From positions 1 through 33,559 of the forward strand of contig CAKZYZ010000420.1 in the NCBI GenBank assembly GCA_937885075.1: 33,559 bases of DNA. Reading direction: 5' to 3'. Below are positions 25,789 through 33,559 of this stretch, piece after piece. The notes beneath the pieces were generated by a model. The model saw nothing but the letters and a program-made list of their open reading frames with translations, was not told where the DNA came from and searched no databases. The stretch is from an uncultured bacterium. Lineage in GTDB: Bacteria; Auribacterota; Erginobacteria; Erginobacterales; Erginobacteraceae. The translations under genes and the position numbers were made by a program. Every line of letters begins with the position of its first letter. Position 1 is the stretch's first letter.

Positions 25789-26781
25789 CTATCTCAGGTT
25801 ATCCGCTGCCTTTCGCAGCGAATGTAATTTTTGGTCATCTGTGCTATTCCCGCGTTTCTCCAGTTCGAGTGAGTAAAGCCGATCCGCCAGTGATTCGATC
25901 AGGTCGCGTGAGGTCAGTTGCTGGAGCCAGTCGGCGGGGATTCCCGTTTCACCGTAGTACGCCCCCGCCAGCTGGCCGTAGACGGCTCCGGTGGTGTCAG
26001 CGTCATCCCCCAGGTTAACCGCCAGGAGCGCGCCTTGCCGGAAGGATTCACCATGAAAAAAAGCCCAGAGAGCGGCTTCGAGGGATTTGACCACATAACC
26101 GGAACCCACGATCTCCGGCGGATTTTTCCGCTTGAATGACCCCGCCGCGATCTCATCAATCTCCGGGCAGAGGGGATGCTCTCTCCAATAGCCCGGGATG
26201 GGGCAGTAGCGCCTGGAGAGGAGTTCCTCCTTCTCAACTCCATTTGCCGCACCGGCAATCAGCGCTCCGAAATAGCGGCAGCCGTCAAGGCAGGTGGTTG
26301 TCCCGTGAGTTGTCCGGGAACTTGCCTCGGACTTCTTGATCGCCTCCTCCGGCCGATGGGCATAGAAAAGAGGCACCGGCGCCAGCCGCATGATCGAGCC
26401 ATTGCCGGCGGAATGCTCATCTGTCGATCCGCAGTCAGGTCTCTGTTCGGACATGAATTTCATCAAAGCCGTTCTCACGGTCCCTCCTATGTCAAAACAG
26501 GAACCGGTGCTGCTCAGGTAACCATCCTTCCACCATTTCAGATACCGCTCCAGCTGATCGACCGGATCGAAGCCATTCTTCTCCACCAGGCTCTCCGCCA
26601 GGCAGAGTGCCATCGATGTATCATCCGTCCATTGCCCCGGCTTCAGCCGGAACGGCCCGCCCCCTACCATATCGTCAATCGGCTCAAATGTACCCGGCGG
26701 CCTGAACTCCAGCGTAGTCCCCAGCGCGTCCCCGGCCGCCAGCCCCAGAAGGCTCCCCCTATATCTCTCGATTTCTTTCAT
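25789..26781 (-). CDS. ADP-ribosylglycohydrolase (DraG/ARH-like)
   Basis: [74 protein letters not shown]; start moved to ATG 26781. Confidence 0.93.
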   Translation of the reverse strand: MKEIERYRGSLLGLAAGDALGTTLEFRPPGTFEPIDDMVGGGPFRLKPGQWTDDTSMALCLAESLVEKNGFDPVDQLERYLKWWKDGYLSSTGSCFDIGGTVRTALMKFMSEQRPDCGSTDEHSAGNGSIMRLAPVPLFYAHRPEEAIKKSEASSRTTHGTTTCLDGCRYFGALIAGAANGVEKEELLSRRYCPIPGYWREHPLCPEIDEIAAGSFKRKNPPEIVGSGYVVKSLEAALWAFFHGESFRQGALLAVNLGDDADTTGAVYGQLAGAYYGETGIPADWLQQLTSRDLIESLADRLYSLELEKRGNSTDDQKLHSLRKAADNLR

Positions 26782-27209
26782 ATAAATTAAACATCTCCTG
26801 TATAATGACCTTTCGGGTTGCCGGAGGTTTGGAAAAACACTGAAAAAAGTATATCTGTTAAGAGCTCGGCAAACAAGGAGAAATCCGTCCGGCTCCCCGC
26901 ACCCCAAGACAAATAACCCTCTCCCCCGGGGAGAGGGTGCCCCCCGACAAAATTGTCGGGGGGCGAGTGAGGGGGGTAGAGGCTGCCTTCAGGCTGCCAT
27001 ATGATGGCCCCGCCATCGGGGCCTCTACGCGCACAGGGTAACCGGGTTCACTGAAAGCGCACACCCCCGCTTCCTCTTCCAAATGAAACGCCGGAATGGA
27101 GAATCTTCAACTGTTCCAGGGTTAAGCCAGAAGATAGTTTTCCCGGATTCCAGAACAATATATGGTCATCATGAATTTTGATCTGGGTATTGGCGCTTGA
27201 CGAAAACCT

Positions 27210-27752
27210 TTAATGGGTGACCCTGAGCCCTTCCGGTGTGAAGCCGATCATACGACGGGGAGCATCCGAGGAAGTTGTAAGCTGGTGTATCGCCTCAAAT
27301 ACAACCTGGAATTGCGTGTCATATTTTATCTCCATCTCTCCGATCTTTCTCGCCAATTCTGCATGATTTTCCAACATACTGCGTAACTTTACAAATGTTC
27401 GCATAATGGCAATATTTACTTCGATAGCTCTATCACTGCGTAGAACAGAGGAGAGCATGGCAATGCCCTGTTCAGTGAAAGCCATGGGAGGATGGCGTAG
27501 ACCCATCCGATCCGAATTGGAGGTCACAATTTGTGACCTCCAATTTTCAAGTTCTGTTTTGGTTAACTGGAACATGAAATCTTGCGGAAAGCGTTTTAAG
27601 TTTCGACGAACTGCCTGTTTTAATACCTTTGTCTCTACTCCATAGAGACGAGCCAGTTCACGATCAAGTATTACTTTTTGATCGCGTATAATGAGAATCA
27701 GCGATCCTATCTTCTCAACCGGAATTCTAACTGTAGAAATATTTTTCTTCAT
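27210..27752 (-). CDS. ORF6N-domain protein (phage/mobile-element associated DNA-binding)
   Basis: LIIRDQKVILDRELARLYGVETKVLKQAVRRNLKRFPQDFMFQLTKTE...SQIVTSNSDRMGLRHPPMAFTEQGIAMLSSVL. Confidence 0.9.
   Translation of the reverse strand: MKKNISTVRIPVEKIGSLILIIRDQKVILDRELARLYGVETKVLKQAVRRNLKRFPQDFMFQLTKTELENWRSQIVTSNSDRMGLRHPPMAFTEQGIAMLSSVLRSDRAIEVNIAIMRTFVKLRSMLENHAELARKIGEMEIKYDTQFQVVFEAIHQLTTSSDAPRRMIGFTPEGLRVTH
27515..27545. repeat. 31-nt palindrome inside the ORF6N coding sequence
   Basis: AATTGGAGGTCACAA t TTGTGACCTCCAATT. Confidence 0.85.
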
Positions 27753-27850
27753 ACTTTGCTCCCTCCCATCTCCAATTGTAATCCTGGTTTCACATGCCGA
27801 CGACGTAAGCCTCTGTATTATTTCCATCCCTCGGTTTGGATTTACCTGGA

Positions 27851-28018
27851 GGATAATTAGTGCCTGAACGAAAACCCCATAAACGTACCGAGTTTGTCAT
27901 TGCGAGGAGCGAAGCGACGAAGCAATCTCCCCACAAACTAAACAGATTGCTTCGTCGTCCCTCCTCGCAATGACCTTATTTGTGGGGTTTTCGGTCAGAC
28001 ACTAATTAGTTTATCCTC
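27851..28018. mobile_element. MITE-like inverted-repeat element
   Basis: Outer GGATAATTAGTGCCTGAACGAAAACCCCATAAA / TTTGTGGGGTTTTCGGTCAGACACTAATTAGTTTATCC and inner GTCATTGCGAGGAGCGAAGCGACGAAGCAATCT / AGATTGCTTCGTCGTCCCTCCTCGCAATGAC. Confidence 0.8.
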
Positions 28019-28232
28019 ATATACAACAGTCGGAGAAGTGGGAGTTTTATTCCGAAAAAAACAAAAAATCATGATTACCTATTTCCCTCGCTTACGTGGG
28101 ATAGGGATTGGGGAATAGGGATTAAGTAGAAGGGAGCTACTGAATTACCTGACCCCGGAATCTTTCGAATTATGTATGGTGTCCCCGGAATCCAGTGGAG
28201 TTTGACCAGGGGATTATTTTTCAATCATTTAA

Positions 28233-28270
28233 TTCACTTTCTCGCTTTCTCGAGAAAGCGAGAAAGTGAA
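28233..28270. repeat. 38-nt perfect palindrome
   Basis: TTCACTTTCTCGCTTTCTC|GAGAAAGCGAGAAAGTGAA. Confidence 0.95.
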
Positions 28271-28369
28271 AAAGGAAACATTTCAGTCCTGGTTGCTTTG
28301 ATTTACCCGGCGGTTGGAATGGGTGGTTTTTTATCTTTTGGAGAGAAATTTATTCTGCGGAAAAAGGGG

Positions 28370-28533
28370 GGCGTCCCGGCATGAACTCCTGGCTACTCCC
28401 TGCCAAAATGGAACCCCGGATTCACTGTCCACTTTGCTCCGGAATATACAGTCCGACCCCGGAAATCTCGAATATACGGCAAGAAAAGGGCCTTAGAAGC
28501 GTTTTTCAACCCCGAAAAACGCGTCTAAGGCTC
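28370..28533. repeat. Dispersed repeat (about 160 bp) ending in a hairpin, copy 1
   Basis: cccggcatgaactcctggctactccctgccaaaatggaaccccggattc...ccttagaagcgtttttcaaccccgaaaaacgcgtctaagg; copy 2 at about 30288-30445. Confidence 0.85.
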
Positions 28534-28590
28534 ATATAGAGCCATTTATTTTATGCAACTATATGTTATCCAACATGTTAGTGTGGTCCG

Positions 28591-28640
28591 ACCCCGGGCC
28601 TACCCCGGGCCTCACCCCGGGCCTCCCACCCCGGGCCTCC
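28591..28640. repeat. Short tandem repeat ACCCCGGGCCT(CCC)
   Basis: accccgggcct accccgggcctc accccgggcctccc accccgggcctccc. Confidence 0.85.
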
Positions 28641-28652
28641 CGGACCTAGAAA

Positions 28653-29906
28653 CTATCGTGATAATATGAATATGGTCATAAACAGAGTAAATACCCATGG
28701 CATCATTAAAGAAGTCCAAATCGCAAAAATATTTAAACTAGTGGCAAACCATAAATGCTTCTTCATGCGCTTAAGAATCACATACATTAGCGGGATATGA
28801 ATAGCTAAGAGACCATAACGAAAAATTACCATCCAATAAAAAAGGGGAAATGCAGTCAGGATTGTTGAAACAATAATTGCTCCAGTAATAAAAAATGGGG
28901 AAATAATTAAAATATAGAGGGAGAAATGACTGTTACCATGAAATGGATTACGGATGATTAATGCCAGCAACAGATTCAATGCGAGAATTATTGTAACCGA
29001 TAATACAAAATAGAGAACTGGAATATACTTTATACAACATTTCAGAGTCTTAACAATTTTGCCGGACTTTAGACACGCGTAACAGAGTAGTAAAGCAACA
29101 GGATAATCAGACTCGGGTTCGAGTTCTATCGCTTTAGCAAAGTCGTTCACTGCAAGGTCATAATCTCCCCTTCGATAATACGATTGCCCCCGCCAATAGT
29201 ACTCATTAACATATAAGGGATTCAATACAATAGCCTTGCTATAGTCAGCGATAGCCCGATCATAATCACCAATTAAATAATATGCTTGTCCGCGATTATA
29301 ATAGAACATCGGATTAATTTGCTTGAGTTCGATGGCCTTATCATAATTAGCTAACGCCCGGGAAGTTTCACCTGTTTCATCGCATAAAATCCCGAGGTTA
29401 TTATATACATCTGCGTCATTCGGATTGATCTCAATAGCTTTGTAATAGTCAGCGCGCGCGAGGTCATATTGCTTCCTCCGGGAATAAATAACACCTCGAT
29501 TTACGTAAGCGTTAGAATAGTCGGGTTTGAGTTTAATAGCTTGGTCATAATTGGCCATGGCCTGGATATAATTGCCTTTATTTCCGAACGCAACCCCGCG
29601 ATCATAGTATGCCCTGGCATAATCAGGTTTCAGCTTTATTGCCTTACTATAATTTAAAATTGCCAGGATGTATTCTCCTTGCTCAGCAAGGTCAAGACCC
29701 CGTTCGACATAATCATCCGCAACCTTTTGTATTTGTTCATCCCCTGGTTGAAGTCCATCTCTAGGAATAATGCCGGCCATATTTTCAGCGCTGATTACGG
29801 ATATTCCAAGGACTAGCCAGAACCAGGTTATAAAAAGTAAAAACCCGCCCGGAAGGAGAGACCGAAGACGGGTTTGGAAAATTATTTTCTTCAACTGATT
29901 TTTCAT
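28653..29906 (-). CDS. Membrane protein with TPR array
   Basis: Repeated units such as AYYDRGVAFGNKGNYIQAMANYDQAIKLKPDY; signal/TM at N-terminus and C-terminal TM helices. Confidence 0.85.
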   Translation of the reverse strand: MKNQLKKIIFQTRLRSLLPGGFLLFITWFWLVLGISVISAENMAGIIPRDGLQPGDEQIQKVADDYVERGLDLAEQGEYILAILNYSKAIKLKPDYARAYYDRGVAFGNKGNYIQAMANYDQAIKLKPDYSNAYVNRGVIYSRRKQYDLARADYYKAIEINPNDADVYNNLGILCDETGETSRALANYDKAIELKQINPMFYYNRGQAYYLIGDYDRAIADYSKAIVLNPLYVNEYYWRGQSYYRRGDYDLAVNDFAKAIELEPESDYPVALLLCYACLKSGKIVKTLKCCIKYIPVLYFVLSVTIILALNLLLALIIRNPFHGNSHFSLYILIISPFFITGAIIVSTILTAFPLFYWMVIFRYGLLAIHIPLMYVILKRMKKHLWFATSLNIFAIWTSLMMPWVFTLFMTIFILSR

Positions 29907-30051
29907 TTTTTGATATTTTCTCTCATACTCACATCTATGAAGTTCAGTTGATTTTTATTATATCCCATCTCCATTGCATTTCAATGGAATATTTATTCTC
30001 AATTCTGGAGCGGATTGGGTGGCTACTTTACTCCGGAGTATGCATCATACC

Positions 30052-30114
30052 CCCGGAGTAGGGGGGAGTACTCCATTCACAATAAGTTAACAACTTAACA
30101 ACGTCACCTAAATT
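30052..30114. repeat. Dispersed repeat copy B
   Basis: ccggagtaggggggagtactccattcacaataagttaacaacttaacaacgtcacctaaatt matches 20945-21008. Confidence 0.85.
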
Positions 30115-30287
30115 AGATTTGTCCATGCTATTTTGCTGATTCTGTACGGGGGGTGGTTATAACTTGTTGATCTTTTTGGGATTCCGTCAAGGTGGTGCCG
30201 TGGGCACCACTTTTAATTTAGGCAAATAGGCAGATTATAACCCGAGTTCCACCATTTCCCAACAGTCGGAATGGCCGGATTTGAAAG

Positions 30288-30445
30288 CATCCCGGCATGA
30301 ACTTCCGGCTACTCCTTGCCAAAATGGAACCCCGGATTCGGTGTCCACTTTGCTCCGGAATATACAATCCGACCCCGGGAATCTAGAATATACGGAAGAA
30401 AAGGGCCTTAGAAGCGTTTTTCAACCCCGAAAAACGCGTCTAATG
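30288..30445. repeat. Dispersed repeat (about 160 bp) copy 2, overlapping the YhcG-like 3' end
   Basis: cccggcatgaacttccggctactccttgccaaaatggaaccccggattcggtgtccactttgctccggaatatac...ccttagaagcgtttttcaaccccgaaaaacgcgtctaatg. Confidence 0.85.
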
Positions 30446-31227
30446 CCAATATCCTCAGGTAGGGTTAACTCAACCAGTGCATCGTTCTTGCTATGACAGA
30501 GAAGAATGCCGATTGTAGAATTTTCATCTTGTGTTTTTACGTGACGATCGAAGTAGTTAACATACATCTGCATCTGTCCCAGGTCGTGATGGATGAGTTT
30601 GCCGATCTTGAGGTCGATCAGAACATAGTAACGTAGTAGACGATTATAAAAAACCAGATCGACGAAGAAGTGTTCTTCATTGAAGGTAAAGCGTTTCTGG
30701 CGGGCCTCAAAGAGGAATCCCTTTCCTAATTCCAGGAGGAAGTGCTCAAGCTTATCTATGATGGCAGTTTCCAGATCGGTCTCGGAGTAGATTGCCTTTT
30801 CATCGAGTCCGGGAAACTCCAGTACATACGGATTTTTCAGCAGATCCCGGGGTCGATCAACAATCTGGCCCTTGGTGGACAGCTTCAGCACTTCATCCTT
30901 GTCACGACTGAGCGCCAGGCGTTCATAAAGGCACGAAGCGAACTGGCGCTTAAGCTCTCGTAGTGACCATCCCTGCGCAGCCGCCTCGATCTCGTAAAAA
31001 TTTCGTTCATCGGGGTTCTCCAGTGAGAGAAGAAAAACGTAATGCGACCAACTCAACAACAAAGGATGATCCAATTTCCCAGACATTGTCTGGGATTTCA
31101 GAGACTTTGCCAATTGGCCAGACACTGTCTGGCCAATCTGATGGTTTCGATTCCGGTAGAACAGGTAAAAGCGGCGCATATATTTGAGATTACTCAGGGA
31201 AAAGCCTTTGCTAAAGTCAAAAGTCAA
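30421..31227 (-). pseudogene. YhcG/DUF1016-family PDDEXK nuclease, probably N-terminally truncated
   Basis: FSKGFSLSNLKYMRRFYLFYR, LSWSHYVFLLSLENPDERNFYEIEAAAQGWSLRELKRQ, FLLELGKGFLFEARQKRFTFNEEHFFVDLVFYNRLLRYYVLIDLKIGKL; most of the N-terminal domain absent. Confidence 0.85.
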
Positions 31228-31419
31228 GTCCCTAAAATTTTTGAAGACAGAATAGGGGCTTCTTTGCTTCGGGATTGGTTACTACTCGAGTTCGGGATTT
31301 GATCCAATCCGGCCATTTATCATGCTTCACTGTTAATAGTCAAGGTTTTCCCTGCGCCTTTGTAGAACTTGGGACAGACTTAGGACAAACTTGGGACATC
31401 TTCCCCTGTGACTTCCCCG

Positions 31420-31490
31420 GTGACTTGATCGGTAACTTGGTCGGTAACTTGGTCGGCGACTTCGGGGGTGACTGGATCGGTGGCTTACGG
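31420..31490. repeat. Approximately 12-nt tandem repeat
   Basis: cttgatcggtaa cttggtcggtaa cttggtcggcga cttcgggggtga ctggatcggtgg. Confidence 0.75.
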
Positions 31491-31673
31491 AGTAGCAGTC
31501 AAAACAACCAGCCGGAAGGTTTCATACACGGAGGGTCTTCTTCCCCGGAATTGCCGGCTACTTTAACCCGGAATATGAAAAATTGGCTTAATCTGGGGAA
31601 ATATAATCCTTAAAATACGATTTTCGGGGCAAAATCAGCACTTTAAGACATGAAAATCGGGGGTAATATTCCG

Positions 31674-31767
31674 TAAGAGCCCCGGGAACAATCTATTACT
31701 ATGGCGAATCCACAAGCCCCTAAGAGCCCCGGGAACAATCTATTACTGTGGCGAATCCACAAGCCCC
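31674..31767. repeat. Tandem duplication 2 x 47 bp
   Basis: taagagccccgggaacaatctattacta/gtggcgaatccacaagcccc twice with one mismatch; diverged third copy near 23840-23880. Confidence 0.9.
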
Positions 31768-31906
31768 CAATTCCTCGCCCCCAGGCCTCGATCATCCCGG
31801 CCCGGAAGAACGCATTGGCAATGTCGGGATTGAATGGCTGCGATGAGTGTTTCGAGATGAGGTTCTTGATCGTCCAGTCATCAGGGAGCTGGCCGTTTCG
31901 TAATAA

Positions 31907-32860
31907 TCATGTTAATGGGTGGCCCAGGATTTTTTCCTCCTCCAAGAACTGTTCCTTGTAGTAATCAATAGATTTAACATCCAACCCCAATCGTTCTCCC
32001 TCTTCAAGGGACTCAATTATAATCCGATTGGTTATCGCGGGTTCATATGTTGGATCTAGTCTAATAGCTTCCTCAATGGCTCTAATTGCCTCTGCCTTTT
32101 TGCCTATTTGCGCGTAGCAAATCCCTAAATTCCCATAACTCTGAACATGGTTTTTGTTTTTGCTCAAAGACTCCTGGAAACTATCAATAGCTTTTTCCCA
32201 TTCTCGTTTTTCCATAAAGGAAACCGCCTCAGTAAATCGTTCTCCGGATTCTATATATAAATCCAGATCCATACCATCTGATTTTTTTATGCTTTGCTCA
32301 ATGTCTCCTAAAATATCCTGAGCTTGCCGGACAAGATCGTCCTCGCGATCACCAAATTCAACGACTCTCTGGAAGGCTTTTATCATATCTATTATATCAT
32401 TCTTTGACTTGTGAGCTACTGCCTTATTGAAATAGGCTTCAACAAAATAGGGGAAGATAGAAATAGCTTTATCAAAATACACAATAGCCTCATCATACTC
32501 CCCATTCAAGGAACGTACGACGCCCATCGCGTAATTAACCCAGTAATTATCCGGGTGCTCTCCTTTTAATTTGGAGATAATCGCCTCTCCTGCCTTTAGC
32601 TTCCCTTGTTCTACCAAGGTCAACGCACGATCAACAACCTCTTCAATTTCAGGATCAATCTCCATAATAAAATGCTCCGGTTCAGGCCGGGCTGTTTTTG
32701 ACCTAGCATACCTTTGCGCCACAGCATAATGCGGACACCTTTCACAATCCGGATTGCGCAATTGGGCACAACAGCGGGGACAGATCATTTTCTGGTCATA
32801 CAACTTGCACATACGCTTACCATTTCTCTGCCCGCATATTGCACATTTTACTTTTTTCAT
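31907..32860 (-). CDS. TPR protein with N-terminal cysteine-rich (zinc-binding-like) region
   Basis: MKKVKCAICGQRNGKRMCKLYDQKMICPRCCAQLRNPDCERCPHY followed by TPR units. Confidence 0.8.
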   Translation of the reverse strand: MKKVKCAICGQRNGKRMCKLYDQKMICPRCCAQLRNPDCERCPHYAVAQRYARSKTARPEPEHFIMEIDPEIEEVVDRALTLVEQGKLKAGEAIISKLKGEHPDNYWVNYAMGVVRSLNGEYDEAIVYFDKAISIFPYFVEAYFNKAVAHKSKNDIIDMIKAFQRVVEFGDREDDLVRQAQDILGDIEQSIKKSDGMDLDLYIESGERFTEAVSFMEKREWEKAIDSFQESLSKNKNHVQSYGNLGICYAQIGKKAEAIRAIEEAIRLDPTYEPAITNRIIIESLEEGERLGLDVKSIDYYKEQFLEEEKILGHPLT

Positions 32861-32950
32861 AATGGTTTTAACCCCCGTTGAGAATAAAGTACCGCTAGTT
32901 GAATGCCACCGTATCCATGGGATAGTGTACTTAATTTGGCTATGCTTGTT

Positions 32951-33408
32951 TTACATAACTTTTATCAATTGCTCCATCCTATCTAAAAATCGTGGCTCGT
33001 ATGTTCCTTTCACATGCCGCACATTCCAGAGGCCGGAGGCCCGGATAAATCTGTTCGGGCAGTAGTTCCCTAACCAGTTGCGGGATGGCGGGTCTATCGG
33101 CGGCTTTTCATAATTACTGAGGAGGGCGATCGAGTTGCGTTCCAGGTAGGCCCTCACACTTTTTGGACCGGCTTCATCACTCGCTTTAATCCACAAGAAG
33201 GGCATTGCCCGGATATGATGGCTAACCTCTATCTCGATCTCGTATTCCCGGTCCCTCACCTCACGTATGGCCGAGGATCCTTGCCCCCAGCTTTCGCTAT
33301 CCAGATTGTTCCGCTGGATAAGTGACATCCCGATATGTCGGCGGAAGACCGATCCGCGATGATTCCCGCCGCCTTCATGGACTCCCCCAATATGGCCGCG
33401 GTGAGCAC
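32951..33408 (-). CDS. C-terminal part of a GIY-YIG-nuclease-like protein (truncated by contig end)
   Basis: HRGHIGGVHEGGGNHRGSVFRRHIGMSLIQR...SHHIRAMPFLWIKASDEAGPKSVRAYLERNSIALLSNY...RASGLWNVRHVKGTYEPRFLDRMEQLI; family from recall only. Confidence 0.45.
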
Positions 33409-33559
33409 AGATCGGAAGAGCACACGTCTGAACTCCAGTCACACTGATATATCTCGTATGCCGTCTTCTGCTTGAAAAAAAAAAAAAAAAAAAAAACAAC
33501 TACATAATATATATTTCACATTATTGTACAACCTACATATCATCCACATCACCACACAT
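33409..33559 (+). other. Illumina TruSeq index adapter, poly-A and trailing noise (technical sequence)
   Basis: AGATCGGAAGAGCACACGTCTGAACTCCAGTCAC-ACTGATAT-ATCTCGTATGCCGTCTTCTGCTTG followed by a poly-A run of about 23 nt. Confidence 0.98.

Noticed and set aside
26880-27040. CCCTCTCCCCCGGGGAGAGGG / CCCCCCGACAAAATTGTCGGGGGG hairpins
   Set aside because: Common intergenic repeat type in many bacterial genomes; recorded but no evidence of specific function
30421-31613. Intact YhcG-based defence system
   Set aside because: Most of the DUF1016 N-terminal domain is missing upstream and flanking sequence carries stops in candidate continuation frames; no partner defence gene recognised
31674-31767. 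Possible CRISPR (two 47-bp direct repeats)
   Set aside because: Only two contiguous copies without spacers and no cas genes; a plain tandem duplication
32951-33499. Full 182-aa minus-strand ORF as annotated
   Set aside because: The N-terminal ~30 aa are translated poly-A and TruSeq adapter; only 32951-33408 is plausible biology

Overview
This is a roughly 33.3 kb metagenome-type contig with Illumina adapter sequence retained at both ends: a degraded P5/universal adapter at about 69-126, and an exact-looking TruSeq index adapter plus poly-A from 33409. Bases 1-126 and 33409-33559 should not be treated as biology. The left half (about 0.1-20.6 kb) is mostly GC-rich housekeeping: the start of a STAS-domain protein, a lipoprotein-like Pcm methyltransferase, an OmpP1/FadL porin, a TPR/membrane glycosyltransferase-like protein, an M50 protease, a ComEA-like HhH protein, LeuS, endonuclease IV, a MEMO+AMMECR1 fusion lipoprotein, tRNA-Ala(GGC), a TlpA-like thioredoxin, trpE-trpGD, an RhlE-type helicase and a thioredoxin. 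The right half (about 20.6-33.4 kb) is accessory: a REP-associated transposase (RAYT) remnant and a frameshifted RAYT flank an AT-richer two-gene operon. That operon encodes a KamA-type aminomutase and a short AlaDH/PNT-family protein resembling N5-(carboxyethyl)ornithine synthase. Beyond it lie an ADP-ribosylglycohydrolase cluster, an ORF6N protein, a truncated YhcG/DUF1016 nuclease, two TPR proteins and a partial GIY-YIG-like ORF, separated by shared dispersed repeat blocks. The two strongest findings are (1) an unannotated trp attenuator whose 19-aa leader peptide (MTKKTENAVVVLSWRWPRQ) appears nearly leaderless, with an antiterminator/terminator pair upstream of trpE, and (2) the kamA plus carboxyethylornithine-synthase-like operon between RAYT copies, a candidate uncharacterised amino-acid modification pathway. 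The window is also unusually rich in perfect palindromes and REP-like hairpins, some inside coding sequence. All family assignments are from reading motifs and from memory; no searches were run.
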